Assembly: GCA_015680685.1 (NCBI GenBank)
Contig: MNCI01037820.1
Span: 620,634 to 684,633, forward strand
Direction: 5' to 3'
DNA from: Gnetum montanum
Lineage: Eukaryota > Streptophyta > Gnetopsida > Gnetales > Gnetaceae
Length of the DNA stretch: 64,000 bases
In this document: piece after piece, positions 45,067-55,875 of the stretch
Numbering within the stretch: the first letter of the stretch is position 1
Layout: each line of letters begins with the position of its first letter
Program-made: the position numbers and the translations under genes
The notes under the pieces: generated by a model
The model's input: the letters and a program-made list of their open reading frames with translations, nothing else
The model's database searches: none
What the model was told of the DNA's origin: nothing

Positions 45067-45222
45067 AAGACAAAAGAAGACATGGCAGAAAATGATAAAA
45101 GATGAATTAAAGACACTACAAATAAATATCTATCTAGCTTTTCATATAGGCAAATGATAAAAAAAACTCATGTAGCTAACCCCATTTTTTTGGGACAAGG
45201 CTAGGATGATTATGATGATGAC
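45067..45222 (+). pseudogene. LINE L1, 3' end, with right AAGAC duplication of element C
   Basis: AAGAC (45067-45071) repeats 38230-38234. The frame reads KKTWQKMIKDELKTL, the usual W-x-x-x-I-K-x-D-L end of RTE ORF2. It is followed by CCCCATTTTTTTGGGACAAGG and a (GAT)n-like tail ending near 45222. Confidence 0.7.
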
Positions 45223-45574
45223 AAGAATACTATTAACTCAAGGATTAAAACTTGTGTTGACAAGAAGATTAAAATCGATGTTGAAGATTCTTGACATATG
45301 ATCAATAATAAGCAACAAGGTGAAGATCTTTCAAAAGTGCTACTACATTCTTACATTGATACAAATATTGGTATTAAGCCACAACTCTCTATCTTGAATC
45401 CTTTTTTTATTTTAAGTTCAAGCATGTATATTGAAATTTCATGTAAATTTTATTAGAACTAGGAACTTCCTCCCTAATAACAATTAATTTTCTTCAATTA
45501 TTTTTTTTCAATGCATTAATTATAAGGCTATACAAGTGAATAGATGGTTCTAAGATTGAAAATATTTTTCTTTC

Positions 45575-45618
<44 letters not shown>

Positions 45619-45679
45619 GATGTCTACTTAATATTAAGCTTGTGATGTGCTCTAAATTTTCTTTGTTTATTGCCAATAT
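45223..45679. other. AT-rich DNA with a (TG)n microsatellite
   Basis: (TG)n spans about 45577-45615. The minus-strand frame with a His-Thr run there is the microsatellite itself. Nothing else seen. Confidence 0.6.
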
Positions 45680-46369
45680 TTAGTTTGGGGTTCTATACCC
45701 CATATTAAAATATTAAAATTTAATCTAAACTAATTTAAGTATAGACAATAAAAGTTATTCTAGCCTAGAAAATAAGTATCTGTTCCTGGTTTGTCATACA
45801 TACCTCGGATTCACGTAATCACCTCTGTGTTACCACTTGATTGCTATTGGATGGACCAAGTAAGAGCACTACTAGGATTACCAAACATTTTTTTATTATG
45901 CTTGAAACCAATCATACTAATATCACCATAACTATCATGCAATGAAACATAAATAATTAACTAAGTGCATGTGAAGTCAAGGAAAAAAGAAATTAAATTA
46001 CAAGTAAAGAAAATACTAAACTAAAAGGAAATTAAATTATAATTAAAGAAAACATTAAACTAATTCAAGTACTATAATAAAGGTAAATTTATGTTGAGCT
46101 TATTTTTATTTATGAAAATATGTCTCGGTACATAATCACTCAAATAATATTCCAGTCAATCAATCTACATTCATGTTGTAGCTACTAGGTCAAAAATTCT
46201 AACGTTTATGAGAAAAAACTACAAGATCATTAATACAACTATGACCAAATGGTGTCATAAATGCTCTTGATACTCATATTTATATAGGTATTTATTACCT
46301 CTTCATTAATGTAGGTGACCCTACATCAACATTTATATGTTGATGCAATGAACCAAAATTTTTTTATCA
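45680..46369 (-). repeat. 3' LTR of element E (right border firm, left border approximate)
   Basis: On the minus strand it starts TGATAAAAAAATTTTGG right after the polypurine tract. An inverted repeat CATCAACATATAAATGTTGATG follows, then a TATA box in CTATATAAATATGAG at about 46281-46295. The far end is placed near 45680, where GGTTCTATACCCC may match the GGTACCCC of the other LTR ends. Confidence 0.5.
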
Positions 46370-46382
46370 TAACCCCATGACT
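46370..46382 (-). promoter_or_regulatory. Polypurine tract of element E
   Basis: On the minus strand TTAGTCATGGGGTTA runs into TGATAA, the same tract as in A-C with one G less. Confidence 0.6.
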
Positions 46383-46585
46383 AATTAAAAACTCATCTTT
46401 GGATTTATAAAATTAGGATATAGTTTATTTATAAAATCTGGGAGTAACTCAACTGATCTAACTAACTAAGGTATTGCATAAAAAATTTACCCAAGTACTT
46501 TACAACTTTGACAAACATTAAAATTTGGATATATTATCCTTACAAAACTATGAAAATAAGTACAAAAAGACATAAGGCATATGCC

Positions 46586-49311
46586 TCATGTTGTGCCTAG
46601 TGATAATGGTCCCTATAGTGGCTCCTCATGCTTTGGGTGGGGTTGTGGCTGCCTTGCTACTACAGTTGTTGCTACTTTCAGTTTGAATGCAATAATTAAT
46701 ACATTCATCATCTTCTTCTTGGTCATGGGATTGTGTATGGACCTTGTTAGTTTACCTAATTATTCTAGTATAAGCACCTCCCAAGGACATGTTAAAGTAG
46801 GAAACATTTTATGGCTATTGACAAACTAGATAGAGAAATATTTGAGTTTGATATTGAATGACATCGCAATGTCCTTTAACTACTAGTATTCCATCATTCT
46901 TCTATGCAAGGCCTCTATTACTTCTCTCTGATCTTCATATTTAACATTGAGGACTCAAGCTCCACGTTAGCAATTTACAATTTCTGTTGTGCTTTGTAGT
47001 GGAGTTTATACTCATTTTCATACAATATGTATGAGCTTGTAACTTATTCCTCTAACTTTGATTAAGATTAATCGATAGTTAGCATCACTAGATTGTTACA
47101 ACATGGGTTTGCTCACTTTGTATATTTTTTGATCTCCTTGATCTATAGCTTCTTCATTCTAACTTCTAACTTATTGTAGGTATTGAGATCATCAAAGATT
47201 GGTTTCCATGTATCACCTTGAAGATGTTAGAGGGCTTGGTTGACCTTCTTACTAGCCAATTATATCTCCTTCTCATTAATCTCTTTTTGCATGACCACCT
47301 GGTTTCCTTATTGGTTTTTTATTTTCTCATATTTCAAGGCTTCATTTTTTGAAGTGGTAATTTTGATGGCTAATTTTTATTTGATGGTCCTAATCTCCTT
47401 CATGGAGAGATTCCTATTTACTTTAGTTAACTACTCTAGGAAGTGCTTCAAAAAATTATTCCATTTTTTTCTACATTTACTAGCCTTCTATATCCTTTAG
47501 CCTAGTCTTAGTTCTTCTTTCTCACTATGGAAAATTTCTTATTTACTCCATTTAACATTCCTTCTATCAAGGATACATCTCAAGTGGCCTTCTCCTTTTC
47601 CATCTCCACCTCATGTTGTTTGGCCTTTAATTATTCAAAGGCTACATCTATGGTAAGGCCTAGATGGTGGAGAGTTGGATCTAATAGTTGAGCTTTGAAT
47701 TGAGAAACTTTATTTCTTAATTATTGGTTAATCCTTTTTATCTTCTCAAGTTGTTTTTCTACAATTATGAACTTTCCTCTTATCTCTATGAGTGCAAGCT
47801 AGGTTGCTATGATGTCTTTGAGCTTATCAAAGATATATAGGATTAGTGGTCCAACTCTTACTAGTTTTTCCAACACCTCCTCATGTTAGGATGTTCTCAG
47901 GCACCTTAAACTAGCCTCTATAGACATCTAAATGTTTGAAATATCAAAATCTATTTTTGGTATTGTAGAAACTTTCAATTCTTTACCAACTATATCAACT
48001 ACCATCTCCATAGTTGTTTCTTGTCCCTTATGTGGCATCATCACCACCATGGCTCCATTCCCCTCCTCTAATATCACAGAGAACACTATAACATTGCCCA
48101 AGATTTCTTACATCTATTTAGAGGGAAAACATACTAAAACTATTATCATGGGAGGGTTCACTTGGATAATTCCTTTGCTTCTTTATGCAAAGAAGAAGTT
48201 AAATAGATCAGCTTACTAGCAATTAACTGTTCATGCAACTTCATTTAGATGTCTCATAATAGGACAATAAACTTCCAAACCTTCCACAAGTACTTCAAAA
48301 GATAGTATTGGTTGCCTAGTTTTAACTCCAACACTTGAATTTTTTATTGTTCCTCTTGTTTTTAATGGTGAATGTGGAAACTCATCTTGAAGCCTAAGCG
48401 ATATGTTTTACTTTATCATCTCCTACCATGATGTTATTGTGGCTCTTCAAAGAACATCATTAAAGTAGCAAGAAATTCCTTTCTTTTTGCATAATTTTCT
48501 AATGAGGCATGAAAAGGAAAGTATCTTATTACCCTTCTCATTTTCTTTGAAACATTTCTAAATCTTTAGGAAGATGAGTTATCACAAGTTAACTAGGACT
48601 TTTCCATTGAGTGCAACATAAGGTTTGACAAAGAAAGATGTGATGTTGTTGGATCATGTTGTGGGGTTCAAATGGTACATCACAATTTTGAAGTAGATCC
48701 TATCTACTTAGGTAAACTCTATAGCATTCTTAGGTCCAATCTTTTTTACTCTTAGGATCAAGCTATGTTGATACCTCTACTAGTTTGGTTCCTACATTTA
48801 AAATTCCCAGGGCCTCAGCAATGGCTTCCACTGAGTTGAAAATGATGATGTTCTTAATTCTAACTATTGCATCTTCCTAGCAATTATTTCAAAAGAGATA
48901 TGTTTTTTCTAAGTACCATTCTTTATTGGTCAAAATGGTAGATCATAAAAAGATGCTTGTAGTTGTTCTTAAACCTCTTTAGATGTAAGTTCCAAGAAGG
49001 GTCTAAAACTTAACTTTTAATTAACACTGACCTTTAAATTTTCTTTATTCTAATTTTCTCTACGTAGGTTTTGGTGAGGGTCTCTTTGAGAGTGGGTCTC
49101 TATCTTAGTATCTCATCTTACCTTAACTACGCTATTTTAGTTCTGGAAATCTACCTGAAAAATTCCACATCAAGTTCTTCCATAGTAGGTCTAGTTACAT
49201 GTGTGGTTTTAGGCTCTTGTCCTTGCTTTCATCCATATCCTTATTCTCCATGTGGCCTATTTTCTCTACACTATGATGAACCACCTACCTCAAAGATCTT
49301 TTAGATGCCAT
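46586..49311 (-). pseudogene. Env-like ORF of element E, full length, decayed
   Basis: The minus strand starts MASKRSLR after a TGATTAAAG acceptor-like end, parallel to MARK in element B. Then NSVEAIAEALGILNVGTKLV (compare IVEVLNLPNTGPKVV in B), then ILSFSCLIRKLCKKKGI (compare LPCLMKKLC), then GAMVVMMPHKGQETTMEMVV (compare GATVVVMQPQDATGVVEVII). A coiled-coil part follows and the C-terminus is PLSLGTT-stop at 46588-46586. The length, 2726 bases, is near that of B (2783). Stops and shifts are frequent. Confidence 0.7.
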
Positions 49312-49731
49312 CTTTAATCACATTCATGATCAAATGCTATTTTCTAAATGATGTTTATAACATTTGACCCTTTATCATCCTTAGAAGTAGCCTTAATTTG
49401 GTAAATGTTTGCATTAATAACATTATCTAACTACAGTAGAATTTTTTGGAGGCTCTAAGATCGCTAGATTTTCTTAAACTTAAGTTATTTTGATTATTTT
49501 TAATGTTTACTATATTAGATGTTCAAAACTTGGGGTTTCTAAACTTTTTCAAAACATAGATCAAGTGCCTCCATGATGTAAAGCTTAATCCTAGAAGTTC
49601 ATAGGTTTGGGAATCATTGAAATTGGAGACCTAGATTGTAAGATATTATTGGTAAAATGCTCTAGCTCTCAAAAATTGCAAAACTCCTCTTTCTTAAAGT
49701 GAAAATGATGAAAATTTTGGTAACCATTGAT

Positions 49732-49745
49732 GTGCATATATAGGA
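49732..49745 (-). promoter_or_regulatory. Internal TATA element upstream of the env-like ORF (element E)
   Basis: CCTATATATGCAC on the minus strand, about 430 bases before the ATG. The preceding bases (CCATCAATGCAACAACATTG) resemble the inverted repeat of E's own LTR. A degenerate motif-3 copy (CATCATGGAGGCAC) follows near 49580. Confidence 0.45.
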
Positions 49746-49759
49746 TTTTTCTATCATGT

Positions 49760-51055
49760 CAATGTTGTTGCATTGATGGAACTATGTTAATGAAGGGTGT
49801 TGAATTGACACTACTACATTAACACTACTAAATTTAATAGTTTTCTTTCAAAATTAAAATAATTTAGAGGAACTTTCATTGGATTTTTTGGTTAATTTTC
49901 AATCAATAGAAGAGTTTAGACACTATGAACACATTTTAGACATTTCATATGAGGTCAACTGATGAATTAGCATAAGTTGAAAGCTTGAACATGAGAAGGA
50001 ACTATGGTTTTTAACATGAAATTTTAACAAAAAATTTTGGCAAAAACAAGGAGAAAATGATCAAATGATGATTGATAGAAAACACTCTATTTTGTGGACA
50101 TGTGAAGTTGATTTATGCCTATATCTCTAGAATTCATACAAGTGGATCCTTTCCATAGTAGACTTTTTTCTAAAATGTCCTTGTATAGCCATTTCACAAG
50201 GTGCCCATTAGCACCTAGGAAATCAAATGTTGACAAAGTTCATGTTCCAATAACCACAAAACTGTTACTATTAAAATCTTGCACTATATTATAAAAAAAA
50301 ATTAATTGCATAATTGAGCATAGTAGTGAGCTAGAAGAGAATGAGAAAGAATTACATAGACTGAGATGTGAGGTTCCTTACCATGTTTCTAAAGTATTCC
50401 TTGTGTTAGGTGTGGTTAAAATGATCATCATAACTATTCATTCAAGTTTCAAATGAAGTTTATACCATTTTCTATGACATCACATTATGTCATCTTAGGT
50501 CCATCTCCATGAGATCAACCACAACCACATTAAAATCACATCACTTAACAAGAAAAACTGGGAAACATGCATTAGGTTCATAGAATAATTAGTTAATTAT
50601 AATTGTATGAGTTATGAATCTTGACCATTGATTAGAGGGAAGCCTTCAAGCATGGCTCACATGTCTTTGTAGCACCATAGCCAGTTCTAATCCTATTAGC
50701 ATTACACCTTTACAGATAGATCATATATCTTTCTAATTACATGATGAAACTATTCTAAGAGACCATGAAATTTTTAAAAGTATCTAACCTTTCGGCATGG
50801 GTCATATATTATTCTACTGGTACCCCAAGAATGACTTTGTGTATGTTAACTAATTATTTATTTATTTTTTTATCCTTACTAGAGGACTATCTTCAGACAT
50901 GGGTCATGTCTTTCTAGTGCCATAGTAAGGTAGTGACTTTTATAAAGAAGATATTTGCCAAATAATTAAAACATACATGATAGTATAGGGAAATGAAGCT
51001 GTGGGATCCATAGAGAAACTTCAAAGAATAAAAAAAATCCTCTTAATGTCACATC
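49760..51055 (-). other. Non-coding middle of element E with a threefold repeat
   Basis: Three related segments carry the pattern CTTCAGACATGGGTCATGTC, then TTTCTAGTGCC, at about 50640-50690, 50780-50830 and 50885-50935. They match, in inverse, the block at 32580-32620 in B and 1728-1760 in A. No gene. Confidence 0.5.
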
Positions 51056-51060
51056 CTTTT
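51056..51060. repeat. Target site duplication CTTTT of element D, left copy
   Basis: Exact copy at 58797-58801. Confidence 0.7.
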
Positions 51061-51855
51061 TTATGAATTGCGATATCGCGTACACGATATCACAGCAACC
51101 ACGCGATATCACGTCTTGCCTCATCATCTATAAATAAGAGGCAGTGCACTTGGTTCAAGAGAGTTAGATTTAGACCCTTAGCTAGATTCTTGTAGTTTTG
51201 TCATTCCAGAGTTAGAATTATTTCTGTGTGCCCGTAGTAGGATTCATAGAGTGAATAGATCTTTATTTGAGCAATTTGTACCTGGGCACAATTTTGTGTA
51301 TGGAAATATAAAAACGAACTTTATGATAAACCTTGCAGCATACATATTAAGATAATTAGTAATTAGTGATTGTTTAACACTTTCCTAGTTAATTAATATC
51401 TCTCTCAACCTTCAACCTCCTTAGTTAAATACACTCAATACAATTGCTTCGAGCATGCGTGTAGTGCTTGGTAACCCAGTAACAATTAGCGTTTGGTAAT
51501 CCCAATAGCATTGCATTGGTTCAAGATGTGTACGGCAAGTGGGAACAGATACTGGTGTTAGGAACATTTAGAACTTAGTTAATGAATAGTTAATGTAATT
51601 TATCCACTGAGTTCTCTCTCCCTCTTCTTTATTAGCAGAAGACATAAAAAGTACAAAAGCTATAAAAATCATATACCTCAAGCTTACTTAACCATACAAC
51701 CGTGACAATATAAGAAAGTTTTGGAAGACAACAATTGATTAACCCTGAATGTTCCGTTAAGGTTCATAAGCACTTAGTTCTTGTAGTTCAATCAAATCAT
51801 GCATGAAAATCTTGTATTCTTATGGTTGAGTGTAGGGATACCTCGCCACTCATCA
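51061..51855 (+). repeat. 5' LTR of element D
   Basis: Opens TTATGAATTGCG (second base changed from G), then CGATATCGCGTACACGATATC, TATAAATAAGAGG at 51129, and closes CACTCATCA. Confidence 0.85.
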
Positions 51856-51874
51856 TTGGCACCGTTTCCAGGGA
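51856..51874 (+). promoter_or_regulatory. Primer binding site of element D (Asp-tRNA type)
   Basis: TTGGCACCGTTTCCAGGGA. This is the best copy in the window of the Athila-type TGGCGCCGTTGCC site. Confidence 0.8.
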
Positions 51875-53080
51875 TGGGTATTCGTAGTGAGATCAACTAC
51901 GCCATCTCGTGGATGGACTTAGGCATGAAACAAGAAGAACCCTTGGGACATACACCCAAGGAAGGTTATCGAAGCTCAGGTCTCATCAAATTCATAGACT
52001 ACTAAAGCAAGTTGCCAAAGAAGAAGGGAAGCTACGAAAGAGAGAAAGTGTAGAGGAATACAACTGAGATCCTTCCCTCCAAAAAAATGGAGTGAGATTT
52101 TGTGAGTAGGAAGAAGAGTCATCACTCAAAGAGATGGTGAATAGGAAAAATTTTCCTTGCCAAAAGTTAACATCAGAAGTATTGGCAAAGGTAGACCAAA
52201 TGTGGGACTCCCTGGATGGTAGGTTTGTAACTGTTCTTAAAATTGTAGAGGAGTTTAGGAAGCGAGGTAGTGGCCATGACAAAACAAAAGAGAAGTGGAA
52301 AATGCACGTAACAAGGGTAAGGGTAAAATGACCATCACAGAAGAGGTTGTGGATTCAAACACAGACAATGATAGTGGATGCAAGATATGCCAATATGACC
52401 ATCCTAAGGGATGTTGCCCAGTGATCTCACATCTACAAGAGTCTAGGGTGTAAGCACTCAACCCATGACTAAATAAACAGTAAGCACCCCGACGGTTACC
52501 TTATTCCCAAGGTAATCCAAGGTAATTCTACCAACCTTCAACATATTATCCAAGTGGAACTCCACCACAACCCATTGAGCAACATCAACAGTGGCAATAC
52601 CCATAGTCATGGGGGATGCCACCACCAAGGCAACAATACCCCTACCGGCAACCTAACCCATATGGCTACTACGTGCATCATCCAATCTCTCCACGTGACT
52701 CTGTTACTCACGTTACACCACAACATCACTACCAATCCCATGAGTATTATAGAACTCATTCTCCTAGGGAATATAACCCACAAATATACCACCCTTCAAA
52801 TCCATCTGCAACTCTCACAACAATAGCTCCATTACCACCCACTTCAGCAATGCAAGGGGAACTCCCTACTCAACCATAGCAATGCAATGCCACAAGGGCT
52901 ATAAATCCTCAACCCACTGTTGGTTCTAACAACCGTATGAAGAAAAGATCTTTCTTCAAAACCAACAGTCCAACCAAGCCCTTACAACCACAATTGGTTG
53001 AACCTTGGAATGCTTGCCCATCAAATAGAGCTTCAGAGCTTCCTTTGAACCAAACACCAAGCTCAATGCATACGATTATG
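51875..53080 (+). pseudogene. gag: Gag remnant of element D
   Basis: Begins at GGTATTCGTAGTGAGATCAA, which equals 40243 of element C, so about 1.45 kb of gag N-terminal sequence is gone. It continues with LAKVDQMWDSLDGRFVTVLK and a C..CQYDHP knuckle-like stretch (near 52375-52420), then the Pro/His/Gln-rich tail (52616-52879). Confidence 0.75.
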
Positions 53081-53500
53081 TTAACACATGTCGTTACTGA
53101 CTAGATCAAGGTTGGCAACCTTCTTAGGAAATTCTCTAATCCTGGAATCCCTCTAATCTATCTCCAAATCACTGGGAATGAGCCATGCAAAGCTCTTCTA
53201 GATTCAAGTTCTGGAGTCAACTTAATATTGCAAGAAATGTACGAAGCTTGGAACCTGCCTCCATTAAAGAAGAGCGAAATTCACCTAGAGCTGGCCAACC
53301 AGTCCATCACTGTTCCCTTGGGACTGGTGGAGGACATCATCACCACTGTGTGTGGGTGGTCGTACCCAGCTGATTTCCTAGTGATATAAGTAAATAATGG
53401 TAAAGGGGACCTTCCAATAATAATGGGAAGGTCATGGCTAAGTACTATAGATGCATGCCTAGGAATCAGTAATATTTCCATAGAAATATTTAAGGATCAC
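53081..53500 (+). pseudogene. pol: Protease of element D
   Basis: Reads KALLDSSSGVNLILQEMY, then ELANQSITVPLGLVEDIITT and LPIIMGRSWLSTIDACLG. The active-site Asp is kept. At 53490-53500 it fuses into the RT without the usual linker and RT fingers. Confidence 0.7.
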
Positions 53501-54130
53501 TTTTCATTGTCATTCATTGACCAAGTCTTACACACCATAGTAGGGCATCACTATTATAGTTTTCTTGATGGCTATAGCGGATACAACCAAATATAGGTAG
53601 CCCCAGAAGACCAAGCCAAGACAATGTTCACCAGTCCTTGGGGAATGTTTGCGTATAAACAAATGTCATTTGGCTTGTTTGATGCTCCTACCATGTTTCA
53701 ACGCCTAGTTCTAAGCATATTCCAACAACAAATAGGGAATGGAGTGGAAGTCTTTATGCACAACTTCTCCACCCATGGAACAAGTTTTGATCAAGCCTTG
53801 GACTGATTAGAGAAAGTGCTGAAAAGATGCGTAGAAACCAATTTAAGGCTCAACTGGTAGAAAAGCCATTTAGTGATCCAAGAAGGCATAGTACTTGGGC
53901 ATAAGGTTTTACATGCAGGAATAGAGGTAGACCCAGATAAAATTAGGGTTATCCAAGGAATCACCCGTCAACTGGAAACTATCAAAGACATTCAGTCATT
54001 CCTTGGACACACTAGCTACTATAGGAGATTCATTGAGAACTTCTCCAAGATTTCCAAACCGTTGGTAGAGCTAAAAAAGAAGGAAATACCCTTTGAGTGG
54101 ACTAGGGAATGTGAACGAGCATTCAAAACC
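53501..54130 (+). pseudogene. pol: Reverse transcriptase of element D, N-terminally deleted, catalytic box lost
   Basis: Starts at KDHFSLSFIDQVL, then FLDGYSGYNQI, MSFGLFDAPTMFQRLVL, and VEVFMHNFSTHG where the family has an M-D-D box. His-Asn in place of the two Asp abolishes catalysis. Further GIVLGHKVLHAGIEVD and FLGHTSYYRRFIENFSKISK. Several stops; frameshift at about 54130. Confidence 0.85.
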
Positions 54131-54652
54131 TAAAACGAAAGCTAGTAGAAACTCCCATTTTACAAGATCCTGACTGGTCCAGACCATTTCACATCATGAC
54201 TAACGCATCCAATTATGCCTTAGGAGACATACTTACATAGTTAGATGACCAAAAACACCCTTACTACATCCACTGTGTAAGTAGAAGTATTGCCGATACA
54301 CAACTTAACTACACAACTACAAAGAAAGAATTAATGGCTGTAGTGTTTGCACTGGATAAGTTTAGGCACTATGTGTTAGGTTACAAAGTGTTCATCCACA
54401 TGGATCATAGTGTAATCTAGTTCCTCATCAACAAGCCAATGGTTAGCCCTCGTATTATACGATGGCTAGTAATTCTACAAGAGTTTGATCTAACGATGAT
54501 CGATCGAGAAGGCACCGAGAACATAGTTGCAGATCATTTATCTCAATTGTGCTGGGACAGCAAAGAGGATGAATATGTAATGTCTAATCATTTTCCTGAT
54601 GAAGCCCTCTTTGTCGGTGTAGTGAATAACCAACTACCCACAGAGATGAACT
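54131..54652 (+). pseudogene. pol: RNase H of element D
   Basis: Reads RPFHIMTNASNYALGDIL (first Asp changed to Asn), TTKKELMAVVFALDKFRHYV (Glu kept), IHMDHSVI (Asp kept), and ends with the chromo-like lead-in REGTENIVADHLSQL. Confidence 0.8.
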
Positions 54653-54789
54653 AGTATAGTAGCATTCTCACCTATCTCCTTACTCAACAAACACCACAGG
54701 AGTTGGACCTTAAGAGAAACAACAGTTCCTTCACAGAACCAAGTACTTCATGGAGATCAATGGATAACTTTACACAATGTTTTCTAATG

Positions 54790-55875
54790 GCCTTGTTTAA
54801 TGGTGTGTGCCTAAGGTAGACCAACTGAGAGTTCTCCAAGATGTTCATGAGGGCCCTTGTGGGGGTCACTATGCAAGGAGATGAATGGCTATTAAGATCT
54901 TGCTTGCAGGATATTACTGGCCAATAGTATTTCGGGATGCCCATCAATTTATCCAATCTTGTGAGCATTGTTAACATGATGGGGGAATGACCACTAAAAT
55001 GGAGGGCCTGCAACAATGGATTCAACCGTTAGAACCCTTCAACATTTGGGGAATAGACATTATGGAGCCCATTACACTAATGTCCAATGGAAAAGCTTAC
55101 ATTGTAGTTGTCGTAGACTATCTAACAAAATGTGTTGAAGCAGCTACTATTAAAGACTACACATCATCTACAGCTGTACAATTTATGCAACAACAAATCG
55201 TAAATAGGTTTGGTGTGCCACATGCACTTATCTTGAATAATGGAACACACTTCACAAGTGCAAATTTTCGAAAGTTAATGCAACACTTAAGGGTTGAACA
55301 TAAATTGACTACACCTTATCACCCCCAAGCTAACAGACAAGCTAAGATCACCAATAGGGAGATCACTAAAATATTAACTAGGACAATTAGCAAGTATAGG
55401 CGAGATTGGAGCACTAAACTGAATGATGCTCTTTCGGCATACCGCTCCACCTAGAAGCTCCCTATAGGCTACTCTCCCTATGAGTTAGTGTACGAAAAGC
55501 TTCCAATGCTTCCGATTCAAACCAAACTCTGTACACTATCAACAGCTTATGACCTCCACCTCGATCTTGATCTAGCACAAAAACAAAGGTTGGAAAATTT
55601 ACCAATGCTAGACGAAAACTGATTAGCTACCCTGTCATCAAATGAGTTGCACAAGGCATATAACAAGCAACGTCATGACTTGAAGATTTGAAAGGTTAAG
55701 TATCAACCAGGAGATAAGGTTCTCTACTGGAACCCCACACATGTGCCACAATGCACAAAATTTCAAACACTGTGGGAAGGACCTTATGTTATTCATGCAA
55801 CCGTTCCTTTAGGGGCCATGACCATATATAAACTTGAGAGCCTTGATAAGAGATTGTTATTCAATGTGCAATAGA
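54790..55875 (+). pseudogene. pol: Integrase of element D, two catalytic residues changed
   Basis: The HHCC part is legible (GGHYARR, AGYYWPIVFRDAHQF, SCEHC), then IWGIDIMEPI with the first Asp. The second motif reads LILNNGTHF (Asn for Asp) and the third ANRQAKITNREI (Lys for Glu), the same two substitutions as in element T. The C-terminal region YQPGDKVLYWNP and LWEGPYVI extends to 55875. Confidence 0.85.

Larger units (their letters stand above)
27125..45222 (+). mobile_element. LINE L1 (RTE type), interrupted by elements B and C
   Basis: Three pieces (27125-28679, 37952-38234, 45067-45222) read in order as one RTE-type ORF2: connector and RT, the post-RT segment, then the C-terminal end and tail. 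Element B separates the first two and element C (TSD AAGAC) the last two. It ends in a GATTATGATGATGAC tail, typical for RTE elements. The endonuclease part is missing, so the 5' end is truncated. Confidence 0.75.
45680..51055 (-). mobile_element. Element E: older Athila-like element on the minus strand, cut by element D
   Basis: On the minus strand the order is a region like the A/B non-coding middle (50900-49760), an internal TATA (49745), an env-like ORF of normal length (49311-46586), a polypurine tract (46382-46370) and an LTR start TGATAA (46369). The layout is that of A and B. The remainder should lie beyond element D, right of 58801, but is not legible there. Divergence from A and B is high, so this copy or subfamily is older. 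Confidence 0.65.

Noticed and set aside
45494-45676. Minus-strand ORF with a His-Thr run
   Set aside because: It is the (TG)n microsatellite.
46581-46829. 82-codon plus-strand ORF starting MPHVVPSDNGPY
   Set aside because: It lies antisense over the C-terminal end of the env-like ORF of element E and shows no independent support.
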